Shown piece by piece: positions 34,673 to 43,278 of a stretch of 64,000 bases of DNA. Each line of letters opens with the position of its first letter. Positions within the stretch are counted from its first letter, which is position 1. This DNA comes from W0P28-013 sp051870755. Its GTDB lineage: Bacteria > Bacteroidota > Bacteroidia > Bacteroidales > Paludibacteraceae. The stretch is taken from assembly GCA_051870755.1 (NCBI GenBank), contig JBJECE010000021.1:66892-130891 (forward strand), read 5' to 3'. The notes below the pieces were generated by a model. The model worked only from the letters and a program-made list of their open reading frames with translations. It did no database searches and was not told the DNA's origin. A program made the position numbers and the translations under genes.

Positions 34673-35491
34673 TCAGTACGCAATCACGACTTGGTCAATC
34701 TCCTTGCCCGACTTGCTTGTTTGCATCACGGTAATCGGCCGACCATTCCGATTCGGCAGGGTGAATACGCCACGCACGGCATGCGTATGACCGCCGACAA
34801 TCAAATCGATGTCGGTACTATTGACTGCCACCAGCGAATCGGCAACAGAGCCTGTATCGGCAAAGCCTAAATGCGACAAGGCGATGACAAAATCGCACCG
34901 CTCGTCGCTGCGCAATATGGCCGCGTATTTGTTGGCTGCCTCAATAGGGTCGGTATAGCGAATGCCGCCGAAATTGTCGGCCAAAATCAGTCCTTGCGGA
35001 TCAACGCCCAGACCGAGTACGCCCACGCGCAAGCCCTGTTTATCGAACACGACATACGGTTTTGTCAGTCCGTCGAGCGCCGTTCCCGACACATCGTAAT
35101 TGCAGCAGACGTATGGAAATTGCGCTTGGCGTACACGTGCCGCCAACGTATCGATACCTTTGTCGAATTCGTGATTACCAAACGTGGTTGCCTCGTAGCC
35201 CATCAGGTTGTAGGCTTCGATTTCGAGGCGGCCGTCGAACATATTAAAATAGGGTGTGCCTTGAAAAATATCGCCGGCATCGAGCAACAACACATTGCCG
35301 CAAACGCGTCGTACGCTATCGATAAAATGTTTGCGCGCGGCATAACCGCCCATGCCATCGGCACATGGTTCGACTTGGCTGTGCGTATCGTTACTGCAAA
35401 GCACCACAAGTTGACGCAGTTGCTGGCTGCAAGCGGCGAAACCCAATGCAGTGCAAAGGGCAATTATCGGTAAAAACTTATTTTTCGACAT
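34673..35491 (-). CDS. 5'-nucleotidase-like metallophosphatase, catalytic half
   Basis: A 272-residue lipoprotein (signal ending ALGFAAC) containing only the calcineurin-like catalytic domain. The metal-binding motifs are LCSNDTHSQVEP, LDAGDIFQGTPYF, TFGNHEFD, ALSHLGF and VGGHTHAV. It hydrolyses nucleotides or related phosphoesters in the periplasm or at the surface. The C-terminal substrate-binding domain that is normally fused is encoded by the gene immediately upstream, which overlaps it by 14 bases. Both lipoproteins presumably form one enzyme. Confidence 0.88.
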   Translation of the reverse strand: MSKNKFLPIIALCTALGFAACSQQLRQLVVLCSNDTHSQVEPCADGMGGYAARKHFIDSVRRVCGNVLLLDAGDIFQGTPYFNMFDGRLEIEAYNLMGYEATTFGNHEFDKGIDTLAARVRQAQFPYVCCNYDVSGTALDGLTKPYVVFDKQGLRVGVLGLGVDPQGLILADNFGGIRYTDPIEAANKYAAILRSDERCDFVIALSHLGFADTGSVADSLVAVNSTDIDLIVGGHTHAVRGVFTLPNRNGRPITVMQTSKSGKEIDQVVIAY

Positions 35492-36212
35492 GGATTTGAT
35501 GTTTTAGATTTGCATGAAGAATGCGCCCCGCTTCGGTTTCGCGGCGTATATGATTAGTCAGAGCATCGCGCAACATGGTGCCGATTCCTTCGATTTTGGT
35601 GTAATCGGCCAATGGTTCGAGATGGTCGTTGCCGTACGACAAATAATCGGTTGTGATGATGCGATAAATGCGCTCATCATCAATCGGTTGCCCGCCCACC
35701 AGCACATTTTCGGCCTTGCCGTTGCGAATGGTCAGCGCCATGCCTGTTTCCACCTCGCCACCTTTGGCGGCAATGGCATCGGCCAAACGACGCACATCGG
35801 CACCTTTCATTTCGACAAAGACTAACGCATTGTCGAACGGCATGATTTGCAGCACATGTCCCACCGTAACGGCACCTTGCGGCAGGTCGTTGCGCAACCC
35901 ACCAAAATTGGTAATGGCCATATCGGTCGGTTTGAGCGCATTGCCAAACGCCAGCATGGCGTCGGACACAAAAGCGTTGAGCAACCCTTCGGGCAACTCG
36001 GCACGCATGAGTTGATCGGACTCGCCAATGACGACGTTCATCTCTACAGCCTGCGCTGTTTTGTAAGGCGCTATCAATTGCAGCATCGCCGAATCGGCAA
36101 CCATTTCGTCGGCGTGTAGCGGCACCAATTCGGCCGACACGATTTCGGGATTTGGGCGCCGACAAGCCGCCAGCAGCGCCATGGCAGCAACCGTCAGAAC
36201 TATTTTTTTCAT
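35478..36212 (-). CDS. 5'-nucleotidase C-terminal domain protein (separate lipoprotein)
   Basis: A 244-residue lipoprotein; ATG at 36212 (MKKIVLTVAAMALLAAC). The body is a 5'-nucleotidase C-terminal (substrate-binding) domain: AITNFGGLRNDLPQGAVTVG then LQIMPFDNALVFVEMKGADV, and a late TTDYLSYGNDHLEPL. It lacks any metallophosphatase motif. The gene precedes the catalytic half, the reverse of the domain order in fused enzymes. A TACTTTTG promoter box lies at 36236-36243. Confidence 0.87.
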   Translation of the reverse strand: MKKIVLTVAAMALLAACRRPNPEIVSAELVPLHADEMVADSAMLQLIAPYKTAQAVEMNVVIGESDQLMRAELPEGLLNAFVSDAMLAFGNALKPTDMAITNFGGLRNDLPQGAVTVGHVLQIMPFDNALVFVEMKGADVRRLADAIAAKGGEVETGMALTIRNGKAENVLVGGQPIDDERIYRIITTDYLSYGNDHLEPLADYTKIEGIGTMLRDALTNHIRRETEAGRILHANLKHQIHVEK

Positions 36213-36235
36213 ATCGCTTGTTGTTTTGATGTGTG

Positions 36236-36243
36236 CAAAAGTA
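36236..36243 (-). promoter_or_regulatory. -7 promoter box of the split 5'-nucleotidase operon
   Basis: TACTTTTG on the minus strand, 23 bases from the ATG at 36212. Confidence 0.6.
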
Positions 36244-36295
36244 CAAAAAAACACGATACAAAACAAGCATTTTGTGCCGAAAGTTTTCGGGGAAT

Positions 36296-36326
36296 TTTGT
36301 AAATTGAATTTTTTATTGTACTTTTG
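36296..36326 (+). promoter_or_regulatory. Promoter of the glucosaminidase gene
   Basis: TTTG at 36296-36299, 19-base spacer, TACTTTTG at 36319-36326; ATG at 36360. Confidence 0.65.
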
Positions 36327-36359
36327 CAGATTGAACCATTACAACAATTTTGCACCATC

Positions 36360-37265
36360 ATGAAGAGAATCTTTTTATTTACAGCACTTTGTTGCAGCAT
36401 TGCAGGCGCGGTTTATGGTCAGAAGAATGCTGATTTTCAGGCCTATATCGACAAATATGCCACATTAGCCATTACCGAACAAGAGCGGCATCACATTCCG
36501 GCCAGCATCACTATGGCGCAAGCGTTGCTCGAATCGCAGGCAGGCAAAGGCCGGCTGGCTGTCGAGGGCAACAACCACTTCGGCATCAAATGCGCCGGCG
36601 ATTGGAAAGGCGGGACCATCTATCACGACGACGACCGCTTGGGCGAATGTTTCCGCAAGTACAAAAAAGTCATCGACTCGTACGAAGACCATTCGCAATT
36701 TCTGAAAAACCGCCAACGCTATGATTTTCTGTTTCAATATGATGTGAAAGATTACAAATCGTGGGCGTACGGTTTGAGTCGCGCCGGTTATGCCACTGAC
36801 CCCGAATATCCGGCCAAGCTCATCCGCATCATCGAAACTTACAATTTGAACGACTTGGTTGACAAAGCCCAAAAAGAAGAGGAAAAATTCTACGAAGACG
36901 AGCCCAACTACGAGCAATTGTGGGGCTACATCGAGATAGAGAACAACGGCGTGCGTTGCATACGTGTCATCACGCCCGACAAAATAGACAATGTGTCCAA
37001 AGCGTTCAATATTCCGATAAAAAAACTGCTGTACTACAACGACTTGATGGACAACATGACGTTGCTCCACGCACAAGATTACGTCTATCTGTGGACAAAA
37101 AAGAACCACGCCGACCCGCGCTACGAAACGCACAAAGTGGCTGTTGGCGAGTCGATGCACGACATTTCGCAACTATACGGCATCAAACTGAAAAAACTCT
37201 ACAAACTGAACGACCTGCCCTACGGCACGCCGGCCAAAGTCGGCATGGTATTGCGCCTGCAATAA
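36360..37265 (+). CDS. Exported glucosaminidase (GH73-type) with LysM-like C-terminus
   Basis: A 301-residue protein with signal peptide (MKRIFLFTALCCSIAGAVYG). The glucosaminidase domain (about 25-165) holds PASITMAQALLESQAGKGRL, with the catalytic Glu, and NNHFGIKCAGDWKGG. The second half (about 190-300) has two LysM-like stretches, the last reading VAVGESMHDISQLYGIK, which would bind peptidoglycan. It probably cleaves murein glycan strands in cell-wall remodelling. The next gene follows after 57 bases. Confidence 0.9.
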   Translation: MKRIFLFTALCCSIAGAVYGQKNADFQAYIDKYATLAITEQERHHIPASITMAQALLESQAGKGRLAVEGNNHFGIKCAGDWKGGTIYHDDDRLGECFRKYKKVIDSYEDHSQFLKNRQRYDFLFQYDVKDYKSWAYGLSRAGYATDPEYPAKLIRIIETYNLNDLVDKAQKEEEKFYEDEPNYEQLWGYIEIENNGVRCIRVITPDKIDNVSKAFNIPIKKLLYYNDLMDNMTLLHAQDYVYLWTKKNHADPRYETHKVAVGESMHDISQLYGIKLKKLYKLNDLPYGTPAKVGMVLRLQ

Positions 37266-37322
37266 CGCCACGCCGCCAATCGACGAACGTCCGCCACTAC
37301 GAAACCACAAACTGACGACGCC

Positions 37323-38510
37323 GTGAAAAAATTTTTATTCTCCCTCGTGCTTGTTGCGTATTGCGCCTTTGGAGCGACAGCGCAACTGACCGAACAGAGT
37401 CGCATCAGCCTCATCACGTGCGACCCCGGCGAATTGGTTTACGAAAGATTCGGCCACACGGCACTGCGCATTTGCGACAGCACGCAACACATCGACCTGA
37501 TTTTTCACTATGGCGTATTCGATTTCGACACCGATTTTTTCATCCCAAAATTTATCAAAGGCGCCACCGACTATGCCATCGGATTGTGTAGTACACACTA
37601 TTTTATAGCAAGTTACGCACAACGCGGTTCGGCTGTCCACGAGCAGGTGCTGGCGCTGACATTGCCCCAACGGCAACAACTGTTCGATGCGCTCCTCGAA
37701 AACTACAAGCCCGAAAACCGGTTCTATCGCTACAACTTTGTATTCGATAATTGCGCCACACGCCCTTACGATATGCTGCTGAACGTGATTGACGCGCCGC
37801 TGCTCTGCACCTACACCACCGATGCCACCTATCGCGACATCATACACGGCTGCATCGGTTGGCAGAATTGGACAGCGTTCGGCATAGCGTTGATTTTGGG
37901 CTCCGAAGCCGACCAACCGGCCGGCAACGAAGGCGCTATCGGTTTCCCGTTCTGTCTGCGCGACGAACTCGATGCCACATGGATGCAGACCGCCCCCGAC
38001 ACCATCGTGCCGCTGGTAACTGCACGCCACACATTGGTGGACAAGCCGACCATTCCCATCGAGGACACGCCGTGGCCGCTCAGCCCGACGAGTGTGTTCG
38101 CCCTACTCTGCCTCATCGGCGCGCTGCTCACATGGTTCGACCTGAAACGCCGGCGCATTTCGCACTGGTTCGACGTGCTGCTGTTCGGTGTAGTCGGCAT
38201 GGCCGGTGTGATTATTGGCTATTTGATGTTTTTCTCGCTGCATCCGCTTGTGCGTGGCAATTGGAATTTGCTGTGGGCCAATCCGTTGTGGCTGTTCATG
38301 GCAACGATAGCCCCGATACGCCGGTGCACATCGTTCAAACGCCACGCCGCCACCTGCATGGCTCTGTTAGCCGGCATCGGCCTGATAACCCAATGGTGTG
38401 CACCGCAGGTCTTCCACACGGCCAATCTGTTGGTCATCGTGCTGCTGCTGATACGTCTGACACCCTATTTATTATGCAACAAAAATAAAATTAACCCTAA
38501 AAATATCTAA
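37323..38510 (+). CDS. DUF4105 / Lnb-like domain protein, membrane-anchored
   Basis: A 395-residue protein read from a GTG codon (no ATG gives a complete signal peptide). Signal peptide ends FGATAQ. The periplasmic domain (about 22-245) has ERFGHTALRICD and NFVFDNCATRPYDML, a conserved His and Cys as in the DUF4105 family. About five helices follow at the C-terminus (about 256-390). The family has been linked to lipoprotein N-acylation (Lnb) in Bacteroides; applying that here is inference from family membership. The pullulanase gene follows after 4 bases. Confidence 0.82.
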   Translation: MKKFLFSLVLVAYCAFGATAQLTEQSRISLITCDPGELVYERFGHTALRICDSTQHIDLIFHYGVFDFDTDFFIPKFIKGATDYAIGLCSTHYFIASYAQRGSAVHEQVLALTLPQRQQLFDALLENYKPENRFYRYNFVFDNCATRPYDMLLNVIDAPLLCTYTTDATYRDIIHGCIGWQNWTAFGIALILGSEADQPAGNEGAIGFPFCLRDELDATWMQTAPDTIVPLVTARHTLVDKPTIPIEDTPWPLSPTSVFALLCLIGALLTWFDLKRRRISHWFDVLLFGVVGMAGVIIGYLMFFSLHPLVRGNWNLLWANPLWLFMATIAPIRRCTSFKRHAATCMALLAGIGLITQWCAPQVFHTANLLVIVLLLIRLTPYLLCNKNKINPKNI

Positions 38511-38514
38511 CAAC

Positions 38515-40503
38515 ATGAAACGTATTTTCAATTCAGCACTCTGTCTGCTGGCAACGCTTATTTGCAGTTGCACCACTCCACCCACCTACAATTCAGTCGA
38601 TGAATATCCCGTGTACGAAGGCAGCGATTTAGGCGCGACCTACACGCCGTCGCGTACAAGTTTCCGCACATGGTCGCCGGGAGCGGAACAGGTTCGGCTG
38701 CATATTTACGCCGACGCTACAAGTGACCAACCGTTAGCCACTTACGATATGCGTCGCGCCAAACAGGGCACATGGACATATAATGTACAGCAAAATCTCG
38801 AAGGCAAATTCTACACCTTCCAAATCTTTCAGAATGGACAATGGTACGACGAGACGCCCGGCATTTGGGCTAAAGCCGTAGGCGTCAATGGCGACCGTGC
38901 CGCCATCATCGATTTTCAGAAGACCAATCCCGCAAATTGGGAAAACGACCAACGTCCGGCCATGGCACATTTCACCGATGCCGTCATCTACGAAGTCCAC
39001 ATGCGCGACTTCACCATCGACAGCACCTCCGGCAGCCATTTCCCCTGCAAATTTTTAGGTTTGTCGGAAAGCGGCACCACTTCGCCACAAGGTCAGAAAA
39101 CCGGTCTCGACCATCTGAAAGAATTGGGTATCACGCATGTACAGATTTTGCCATCGTACGATTACGCCTCGATTGACGAAACGAAACTCGACTCCAACTT
39201 CTACAATTGGGGCTACGATCCCGAAAACTACAACGTTCCCGAAGGCGGCTATTCCACCAATCCCTACGACCCGGCAACGCGCATCCGCGAGATGAAAGAA
39301 ATGATACAAACACTCCACACCAACGGCATTCGCGTGATAATGGACGTGGTGTACAATCACACGTTTGTGGGCTACGAATCGCACCTTAACCAATTGGTAC
39401 CCAACTATTTCTACCGTTTCTACAACGACAGCACTTGGGGCAATTCGTCGGGCTGCGGCAACGAAACCGCTTCCGAGCGTCCGATGATGCGTCAATTCAT
39501 CGTCGAATCGGTCAAATATTGGGCAACCGAATACCACATCGACGGATTCCGTTTTGACCTGATGGGCATTCACGACATCGAAACCGTGAACGCCATACGC
39601 ACGGCACTCGACCAAATCGACCCGACCATCAGCATGCACGGCGAAGGTTGGGCCGCAGGCGGTTCGCCGCTTGCCGAAGATGTGCGCGCCCTGAAACAAA
39701 GTGCGCCGCAGTTTTATCCGACAGCCGTGTTCAGCGACGACATTCGCGATGCGCTGCGCGGCAACTGGATGGACGGCAACAAAGGCGGATTCCTTGTAGG
39801 AAACGGCTACGAAGAGAGCATCAAATTCGGTATTGTGGGCGCCACAGCACATCCGCAAGTCGATGTAACAAACGTCATACACAGCCAAACAGCCTACGCC
39901 ACCACGCCGGCACAAGCCATCAATTATGTGTCGTGCCACGACGACCCCTGCGTAGTCGATAAACTGAAAGCCACCATTCCGAACATCAAAGAACAGGAGT
40001 TGCTGGCCATGGACAAATTGGCGCAAACCATCGTATTTACATCGCAAGGCGTGCCGTTCATGTATGCCGGCGAAGAGGTGTTCCGCGACAAAAAAGGCGT
40101 ACACAACAGTTACATTTCGCCCGACAGCATCAACGCCATCGATTGGAGTCGCAAGGCGAAATATCGCGACCTGTTCGACTACTACAAAAATCTGATTGCG
40201 CTGCGCAAGGCCCATCCTGCCTTCCGAATGACCTCGGCCGAGATGGTAGCAAAACATCTGACTTTCGACACAAACACGCCAAAAAATGTCGTAGCATACA
40301 CCCTAAATAATAATGCCAATGGCGACTCGTGGCGCACAATTCTCGTCATCTTCAACGGCAACCGCAAACCGACGACCTACACGCTGCCGGCCGGCAAATG
40401 GACTGCAGTATGCCGCAACGGTAAAATCGACGAAAACGGATTGGGACAAGTGTCGGGGCAACTGAAAATTGGAGCTTCGGAAGCCGCCATTCTGTTCCAA
40501 TAA
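38515..40503 (+). CDS. pulA: Type I pullulanase, lipoprotein
   Basis: A 662-residue lipoprotein (signal MKRIFNSALCLLATLICSC, Cys 19). A CBM48-like N-terminal beta-sandwich (about 40-140) with FRTWSPGAEQVRLHIY precedes a GH13 catalytic domain. YNWGYDPENYNVPEGGYSTN (from about 229) is the pullulanase type I signature. GFRFDLMGIHD carries the nucleophile Asp, MHGEGWAAGG the acid Glu, and YVSCHDDP the third carboxylate (HDD where HDN is common). It debranches alpha-1,6 bonds in glycogen or starch, here in the envelope. Confidence 0.93.
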   Translation: MKRIFNSALCLLATLICSCTTPPTYNSVDEYPVYEGSDLGATYTPSRTSFRTWSPGAEQVRLHIYADATSDQPLATYDMRRAKQGTWTYNVQQNLEGKFYTFQIFQNGQWYDETPGIWAKAVGVNGDRAAIIDFQKTNPANWENDQRPAMAHFTDAVIYEVHMRDFTIDSTSGSHFPCKFLGLSESGTTSPQGQKTGLDHLKELGITHVQILPSYDYASIDETKLDSNFYNWGYDPENYNVPEGGYSTNPYDPATRIREMKEMIQTLHTNGIRVIMDVVYNHTFVGYESHLNQLVPNYFYRFYNDSTWGNSSGCGNETASERPMMRQFIVESVKYWATEYHIDGFRFDLMGIHDIETVNAIRTALDQIDPTISMHGEGWAAGGSPLAEDVRALKQSAPQFYPTAVFSDDIRDALRGNWMDGNKGGFLVGNGYEESIKFGIVGATAHPQVDVTNVIHSQTAYATTPAQAINYVSCHDDPCVVDKLKATIPNIKEQELLAMDKLAQTIVFTSQGVPFMYAGEEVFRDKKGVHNSYISPDSINAIDWSRKAKYRDLFDYYKNLIALRKAHPAFRMTSAEMVAKHLTFDTNTPKNVVAYTLNNNANGDSWRTILVIFNGNRKPTTYTLPAGKWTAVCRNGKIDENGLGQVSGQLKIGASEAAILFQ

Positions 40504-40534
40504 GAGCGATTTGCGCAGAAAAACGATTGAATAT

Positions 40535-40565
40535 TTTGCGGAAACAAAAAAAAATTGTACCTTTG
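40535..40565 (+). promoter_or_regulatory. Promoter of tRNA-Ser
   Basis: TTTG at 40535-40538, 19-base spacer, TACCTTTG at 40558-40565, 15 bases before the tRNA. Confidence 0.7.
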
Positions 40566-40579
40566 CACCACTTTTCTAC

Positions 40580-40668
<89 letters not shown>

Positions 40669-40669
40669 G

Positions 40670-40707
40670 AAAGGCTGCCTAACGAATTGTTAGACAGCCT
40701 TTTTTTG
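40670..40707 (+). terminator. Terminator of tRNA-Ser
   Basis: AAAGGCTG/CAGCCTTT and an inner TAAC/GTTA stem, followed by a run of seven Ts. Confidence 0.88.
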
Positions 40708-40734
40708 TGTAGGTTAAAAGTCCCTGATTGAAAA

Positions 40735-40825
40735 GAGTTGCAAAGTTTAAGGTAGGGACGTGGCATGCCGCGTCCGCATAAAACAGATAAAGTTTCAAAG
40801 TTTAAGGGTTTAAGGTTGTTTTCTT
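40735..40825 (+). repeat. TTTAAGG-type dispersed repeat and palindrome
   Basis: GAGTTGCAAAGTTTAAGG at 40735, a GGACGTGG/CCGCGTCC palindrome (40756-40775), and CAAAGTTTAAGGGTTTAAGG near 40797. The same words recur at 44205-44232. Confidence 0.7.
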
Positions 40826-40922
40826 GCGTTTGTTTCTACCTCCCCAACCCTCCTAAAGGAGGGCTATAAGTCCCCCTTTAGCCTGCCTGCGGTAGGTAAA
40901 AGTTTGTAGCAATATGTTCACT

Positions 40923-41080
40923 TCTTTGCACAAGCGTTGTTTCTTTCATTTCTTTTGCTTGACCAAAAGCAATGAACCAATTTTGCGGTTGCGCGAAACC
41001 GAAAATTCATGTTCGGTTTGGTGATCATGAGCAAAATCAAGAAATGCCATTGCTAAAAATCGTGTCGTTCACCGGCTAAA
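40923..41080 (+). repeat. Dispersed intergenic repeat, copy C (diverged)
   Basis: It shares CTTTGCACAAGCG and TTTTGCTTGACCAAAAG with copy A, and the extra central part ending GAGCAAAATCAAGAA with copy B. The rest has drifted. Confidence 0.65.
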
Positions 41081-41109
41081 TTGCGCAATCGTGCCGTCGC
41101 TACGCGCCA

Positions 41110-41250
41110 TCAGTCGTCGAGGCCACCACCAAGAGCGTGATAAAGCGCAACCACGCCTTGCAGTTCGGCGACACGGTCGGCTATGACCGACAGACGGGCT
41201 TCCAACAAGGTTTGTTGTGCTGTCAGCACTTCAAGATAGGTGGTCGAGAT
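41110..41250 (-). pseudogene. TolC-family outer-membrane efflux protein, 3' fragment
   Basis: Reading leftward from about 41250 gives an open frame with TTYLEVLTAQQTLLEARLSV, then IADRVAELQGVVALYHALGG, and a stop at 41110-41112. This is the C-terminal end of TolC/NodT-type factors of RND efflux systems. Everything upstream is missing, as the frame abuts an AraC fragment on the opposite strand. It cannot make a functional channel. Confidence 0.8.
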
Positions 41251-41428
41251 GAAACAAATGCTGCTATCGACCGATGTGTCGGCGAAAGAACTTGCCGACC
41301 GCTTTCATTTCGACACGACCTCGTACATGGGACGCTATTTTCGCCGACACACAGGCACAACTCCCACCGAATTTCGCCTACGCTACTCAGCCGGTCATCT
41401 ACACAACAAACGGACTACCAATATCTGA
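41243..41428 (+). pseudogene. AraC-family regulator, C-terminal HTH fragment
   Basis: About 60 codons reading EMKQMLLSTDVSAKELADRF, then TSYMGRYFRRHTGTTPTEFR and a stop. This is the second helix-turn-helix and signature of AraC-family activators. The N-terminal ligand domain and first HTH are absent. Its 5' edge meets the 5' edge of the TolC fragment within about 10 bases. Confidence 0.8.
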
Positions 41429-41534
41429 TAATCCGTTTGTCTGGTGTGGTGGAAATGCACCATGTTCACTTCCACCCGTCCACCGATACGCATTTTCCCA
41501 AAAAAAAGAATTTTGGTATTAAGGCTATGGTCAT

Positions 41535-41912
41535 TTATTCTTGGGGTTGTGTACCGGTGGCTTTCTGCGAAATCTCGCGACTGCGTTGCTGTGCCTCTTC
41601 CGCGAGGGCGCGACTGCGCTCTTGTGCCTCCGTAGAAATGTCATGCGACTTCTCGACGCCGGCTTGTAGGCGTGCCGTGGTTTCTTCCGTGGTTTCGCCC
41701 TTGTGCGCGAACATCTTCACGCAACCGTTTTCCACGGCGTTGTAGCCTTCCACAAAGGCATTTTCGGTTGCCTTGTATGCACGCACGGCAACAGGCTCTT
41801 TCTTTTCTGTTTTCATACTGTCAGTAGTTTGAGTTAAAATGACATTGTCTTGAGCGGCGGCAGTTGTTCTGGCCGCCACGCCGATTAACCAAATTAAATT
41901 TCTGATTTTCAT
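41535..41912 (-). CDS. Small exported helical protein of unknown function
   Basis: A 125-residue protein with a signal peptide (MKIRNLIWLIGVAARTTAAA). The mature part has an amphipathic segment, AYKATENAFVEGYNAVENGC, resembling the short ENAFVxxYxxVEN repeats of several small envelope proteins. A Glu/Arg/Gln-rich helical tail follows (RSRALAEEAQQRSREISQKA), likely coiled coil. It starts 28 bases after the lipocalin-like gene and is probably co-transcribed with it. Function unknown. Confidence 0.6.
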   Translation of the reverse strand: MKIRNLIWLIGVAARTTAAAQDNVILTQTTDSMKTEKKEPVAVRAYKATENAFVEGYNAVENGCVKMFAHKGETTEETTARLQAGVEKSHDISTEAQERSRALAEEAQQRSREISQKATGTQPQE

Positions 41913-41940
41913 CGTCTTAACGATTACATAAAACTTCTAT

Positions 41941-43095
41941 TTACAGGGTCTCAAACTTCTCGCCCGTCAGTTTCTCGTCCGAGTACAACTCCCGCGGCAG
42001 CACATTCGGGTAGGCATGCCATTGGCGAATCGACATCGTCCCGCGTCCGTTGTGGAGCGTCTGCCGCGTGCCGTCGTTGTGCAGCCACTCGCCCTCCACG
42101 CGGTCGAACATCAGCGTGGCAACGGGGTTGTCGGGCACTTGGAAGGTTACGCCCCATGTCGTCGCGTTCGCCACATGCGCTTTCACATGCAGCACGCCGC
42201 CTTCCGTGGCGATATAGATATGGTAGTTCTCGGGGAAGAAGCCGTCCAACTCGCGGAAGAACACCCAGTCGGAGTGGCGGATATTCATCACGTCGCCGTC
42301 GTGGTAGCCGCCGCGCAACTTGCCGTTGGAGGCGTAGTGTTTCTGCGTCAGCAGGTCGAAGACGGAGAAGTCTTTCATGCCCGCCCGCATGTCGTAGAGC
42401 GAGCAGTGCACCTCGTCGAAAGCCACCCATCCCCAGTCTTCCCATGCGCCTAACTCGGCAGCCGAGGAGTCTACCGCCACATAGCGCTCGCGGATACCCT
42501 GCCCCTTCACCGTAACGGCCTTCGCCTCTGCGCCGAGCCGAATCCAACCTTCCACATTGCCTGCCCAGTTGTAGCCGTAGGTAATGCTGTGCTGCGTCAG
42601 CGCGGACGGCACCGTCTTCCCGTACCAGAGCGGACGCCCCTCGGGACGGTGCCACAGGTCTGCCTGATAAGCGTTCTCCTTGCTGTGCAACTCAAGGTGC
42701 CAACTATGGTCGGCGTAGCAGGTAACACGATACGACGAACCGCAGGTTACGATGACGCGGTCAGACAGTTGCCCGATATTCAGCGACCCCTTCGGCTCGC
42801 GGTACAACTGCTCGTAATGGGTCTGATTTGAGAAGTCTGCCACGCGGTAGATGGAACTCGGCAACTGGCGAATGCTGCCCGTGCCTTTCGTCCAGTTCAG
42901 GTTCACCACGTCCAACTGCTCTTGCGCCAGCGAGAGGATGGAGCCGCCCACGAAATAGCGCTCGCCGTCCTCTCCTGTCAGAGAGAATTGGTGCAACCAA
43001 TCCAAAAATCCGCTACGCACTTGTTCTTCCACGCCACTGCGTGCCTCGTCGGCAAGTGTTACCTCCAAGTGTTTTTCTTCTGCTAATGTTTTCAT
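41941..43095 (-). CDS. Lipocalin-like (CrtC/AttH-type) protein, tentative
   Basis: A 384-residue protein without signal peptide. A beta-rich sequence with repeated Trp/Tyr/Gly patterns (FSLTGEDGERYFVGGSI, YGYNWAGNVEGWIRLG, WGWVAFDEVHCSLYDMR) recalls the double-lipocalin fold of CrtC/AttH hydratase-type proteins. This assignment is from pattern memory and is weak. Codons lean to GAG, CTC and GTG more than the neighbours, a possible sign of transfer. It is divergent from the AraC regulator at 43279, which may control it. Confidence 0.5.
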   Translation of the reverse strand: MKTLAEEKHLEVTLADEARSGVEEQVRSGFLDWLHQFSLTGEDGERYFVGGSILSLAQEQLDVVNLNWTKGTGSIRQLPSSIYRVADFSNQTHYEQLYREPKGSLNIGQLSDRVIVTCGSSYRVTCYADHSWHLELHSKENAYQADLWHRPEGRPLWYGKTVPSALTQHSITYGYNWAGNVEGWIRLGAEAKAVTVKGQGIRERYVAVDSSAAELGAWEDWGWVAFDEVHCSLYDMRAGMKDFSVFDLLTQKHYASNGKLRGGYHDGDVMNIRHSDWVFFRELDGFFPENYHIYIATEGGVLHVKAHVANATTWGVTFQVPDNPVATLMFDRVEGEWLHNDGTRQTLHNGRGTMSIRQWHAYPNVLPRELYSDEKLTGEKFETL

Positions 43096-43123
43096 AATGC
43101 AATAAATTAAAAAGTTTGGTAGG

Positions 43124-43131
43124 CAAAATTA
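43124..43131 (-). promoter_or_regulatory. -7 box of the lipocalin-like gene
   Basis: TAATTTTG on the minus strand, 28 bases from the ATG at 43095. Confidence 0.45.
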
Positions 43132-43253
43132 CGCATTGTATAAAAGGTGAGAAAGGGCATTTTGTCGCCAAAAAAGAGAAAAAAGAGAAGACAAAACGGC
43201 ACAAAAAATAGACAAAATGGCCATAAATGATAGCGCAATGCCAATAATTGTCG

Positions 43254-43261
43254 TATATTTG
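43254..43261 (+). promoter_or_regulatory. -7 box of the AraC regulator
   Basis: TATATTTG, 17 bases before the ATG at 43279. The two divergent boxes are about 120 bases apart and could share operators. Confidence 0.5.
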
Positions 43262-43278
43262 CAAAAACAATGTGAGTT

